This document shows, piece by piece, positions 62,724 to 64,000 of a stretch of DNA of 64,000 nt. Location: the NCBI RefSeq assembly GCF_900142215.1, contig NZ_FRAC01000006.1:124001-188000 (forward strand). Direction: 5' to 3'. A program made the position numbers and the translations under genes. The DNA is from Anaerocolumna jejuensis DSM 15929 (GTDB taxonomy: Bacteria > Bacillota > Clostridia > Lachnospirales > Lachnospiraceae). Positions within the stretch are counted from its first letter, which is position 1; the number at the start of each line of letters is the position of its first letter. Below the pieces are notes generated by a model, which was not told where the DNA came from, did no database searches, and saw nothing but the letters and a program-made list of their open reading frames with translations.

Positions 62724-64000
62724 TCATTCCTGCGTATATGAACGCTGCTTTCCTTCTTTCATCCATTCTTCCTTTACAATCAGCTGGAATTTGCCGCTGC
62801 TTAGACGGTAAAGGGAGTCGGTAAACTCCAGGGTAATCTTTGTCCCGGTGCCAAAGAACTGGCCCAGGGCAGTTAACAGCTTATCACTGCTGTTTTCTTT
62901 GTTCTTTTCCTTTCCGATACAAAGCACATGGATCCCTCCGTCCTTCTTTTGTATAAACTGCATCTGACTTACCGTTTTCGAAAGACTGCTTACGAGCACC
63001 GACAGCTGTACCTGGCTGAACCTTCCTTTTTCCGTAATCAGAAATGCCGTATCCCTGCCGGAAATACCTGCTATAACCGGATGACTGCTCTTACAGGCGC
63101 AGGCCCTATCCTTATCCGTAGTGATTATCATATCTCCTATGTCATACCGGATAAGGGGCGTGCCAAAGGTATCAAAGCCTGTGACAAGAAGCTTTACCCC
63201 GCCTTCTGCCGGAATATGTTCAAAAATTCCGGTATCGAGAGCTTCATGATAGGAACCGCATCTGCATTGGATAATAAAGGGGGCCCCTTCATTGGAAGCA
63301 TATTGGTCCGACAGGGGGCATCCAAAAACCCTTTCTATGGTTTCACGGTGCAAAGGCAGTACTGTTTCCGAGGTGGTAAAGACTGCCTTAGGTGTAAAAG
63401 CAGACTTTATGCCGTTATCCTCCATGTATTTGGCTACGGTATAGACAGCCGAGACGAAACCGTCTATGGCAGCCGGTTTATAGCGGTTTAAATCTGCCAC
63501 ATAATAAGGAAGATTTTCCTCTGTAAGGTGATATGTTGAATAAAGCCTTTGTCTTCCCGCATAATTGGTTCTCCAGAAAACAGGCTTTTTCGGAGAATCT
63601 GCCACAATCTTCTTCCCGAAAAACCTGGCGGATTTCATTTTATTGTTTTCAAAGCCAAAGGAAAGCTTATAGGCATCCAGATAGGCCATTCTCTTCCTCA
63701 CATCCGCCTTGCGCTTTCTTACCTCCAATGGCACTCCTGTTGTCCCTCCGGTATAAAAGATAAGGCTTTTTCTTTTGGGTATTGTATAGATCCTGTCAAG
63801 ATTATCCCTTAACATATCCTTATGAAGAATGGGAAGCTTTCCGATATCGGCTGCTGTTCTTATTTCATCCAGTGGTACATCCTTATAGAATTCACGGTAA
63901 AAGGGGCTGTTAGCGGCAGCATAATGCAATAAGCGCAGAAATTTCTTGTTCTGTATTTTCTGCTCCCTTTTTAAATCCTCATGGCTATTCCGGGCATATT
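62724..64000 (-). CDS. CapK/phenylacetate-CoA-ligase-like adenylate-forming protein (partial, N-terminus beyond right edge)
   Basis: The frame is open to the window edge, about 425 residues visible; the true start is outside. The AMP-binding P-loop is seen as FYTGGTTGVPLEVRK, then SDQYASNEGAPFI and LIRYDIGDMI. CapK-type proteins are common in polysaccharide loci and may activate an acyl or amino acid group for transfer to a sugar, but the substrate is unknown. It is probably transcribed with all downstream glycan genes. Confidence 0.85.
   Translation of the reverse strand, partial: YARNSHEDLKREQKIQNKKFLRLLHYAAANSPFYREFYKDVPLDEIRTAADIGKLPILHKDMLRDNLDRIYTIPKRKSLIFYTGGTTGVPLEVRKRKADVRKRMAYLDAYKLSFGFENNKMKSARFFGKKIVADSPKKPVFWRTNYAGRQRLYSTYHLTEENLPYYVADLNRYKPAAIDGFVSAVYTVAKYMEDNGIKSAFTPKAVFTTSETVLPLHRETIERVFGCPLSDQYASNEGAPFIIQCRCGSYHEALDTGIFEHIPAEGGVKLLVTGFDTFGTPLIRYDIGDMIITTDKDRACACKSSHPVIAGISGRDTAFLITEKGRFSQVQLSVLVSSLSKTVSQMQFIQKKDGGIHVLCIGKEKNKENSSDKLLTALGQFFGTGTKITLEFTDSLYRLSSGKFQLIVKEEWMKEGKQRSYTQE

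Overview
The window looks like the chromosome of an anaerobic, plant-polysaccharide-using Clostridia, most likely Lachnospiraceae. This is inferred from low G+C coding, strong AGGAGG-type ribosome sites, occasional TTG/GTG starts, oleate hydratase, a cytosolic GH78 rhamnosidase, GHL10 and Amidase_3 surface hydrolases and CBM3 modules. Almost everything is on the minus strand. I saw no rRNA, tRNA or CRISPR array.

Layout. 1-4.0 kb: an ABC exporter (cut by the left edge), a radical SAM enzyme and an M3 oligoendopeptidase form one minus-strand operon, a plausible modified-peptide (RiPP) locus. 4.1-12 kb: housekeeping and envelope genes (CDF efflux, Ham1-type NTPase, YcxB-like protein, GHL10 glycosidase, a large Amidase_3 protein with a ~240-nt leader). 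12.3-13.3 kb: a stand-alone tyrosine recombinase on the plus strand. 13.5-16.4 kb: cupin, a kinase gene frameshifted in a G8 tract, and a MurA homologue with Asp in place of the catalytic Cys, the change known to give fosfomycin insensitivity. 16.7-22.6 kb: a secreted Big2/Cys-His hydrolase, oleate hydratase with a TetR-type regulator, and a MarR-controlled nitroreductase/monooxygenase operon with a readable promoter and operator. 22.8-24.9 kb: two plus-strand genes of visibly higher G+C (C45 acyltransferase-like; AraC-GyrI regulator). 25.2-27.8 kb: alpha-L-rhamnosidase.

28-49.6 kb is the most unusual part, a polymorphic-toxin island. One intact 2588-residue secreted Rhs/YD-repeat protein carries three CBM3 cellulose-binding modules and a GIY-YIG nuclease tip, followed by an Imm26-like immunity gene. 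Downstream lies an array of promoterless 3' Rhs fragments, each with a different toxin tip and its own small partner gene: DUF6883-like/DUF4926-like; the KLEYVFG-type tip with a 174-residue partner, present twice; an unnamed tip with a 109-residue partner; an HFxxH-type tip with a CPCC protein. Several orphan partner genes follow. Most silent tips are broken by stops or frameshifts while the partners stay open. Long collinear repeats with no net indels (1322, 835 and 135 bp), mosaic junctions and a deletion between 10-bp direct repeats suggest recombinational tip exchange. A foreign segment (34.39-35.10 kb) and an IS110-type remnant (30.2 kb) lie inside.

49.8-64 kb is a capsule or exopolysaccharide cluster: CapE, CapF and CapG homologues (UDP-N-acetyl-L-fucosamine route), a second CapF-like reductase without cupin, five glycosyltransferases, an EpsG-type polymerase, a Wzx flippase and a CapK-like protein running off the right edge. 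Three consecutive intergenic gaps carry a related two-hairpin palindromic repeat.
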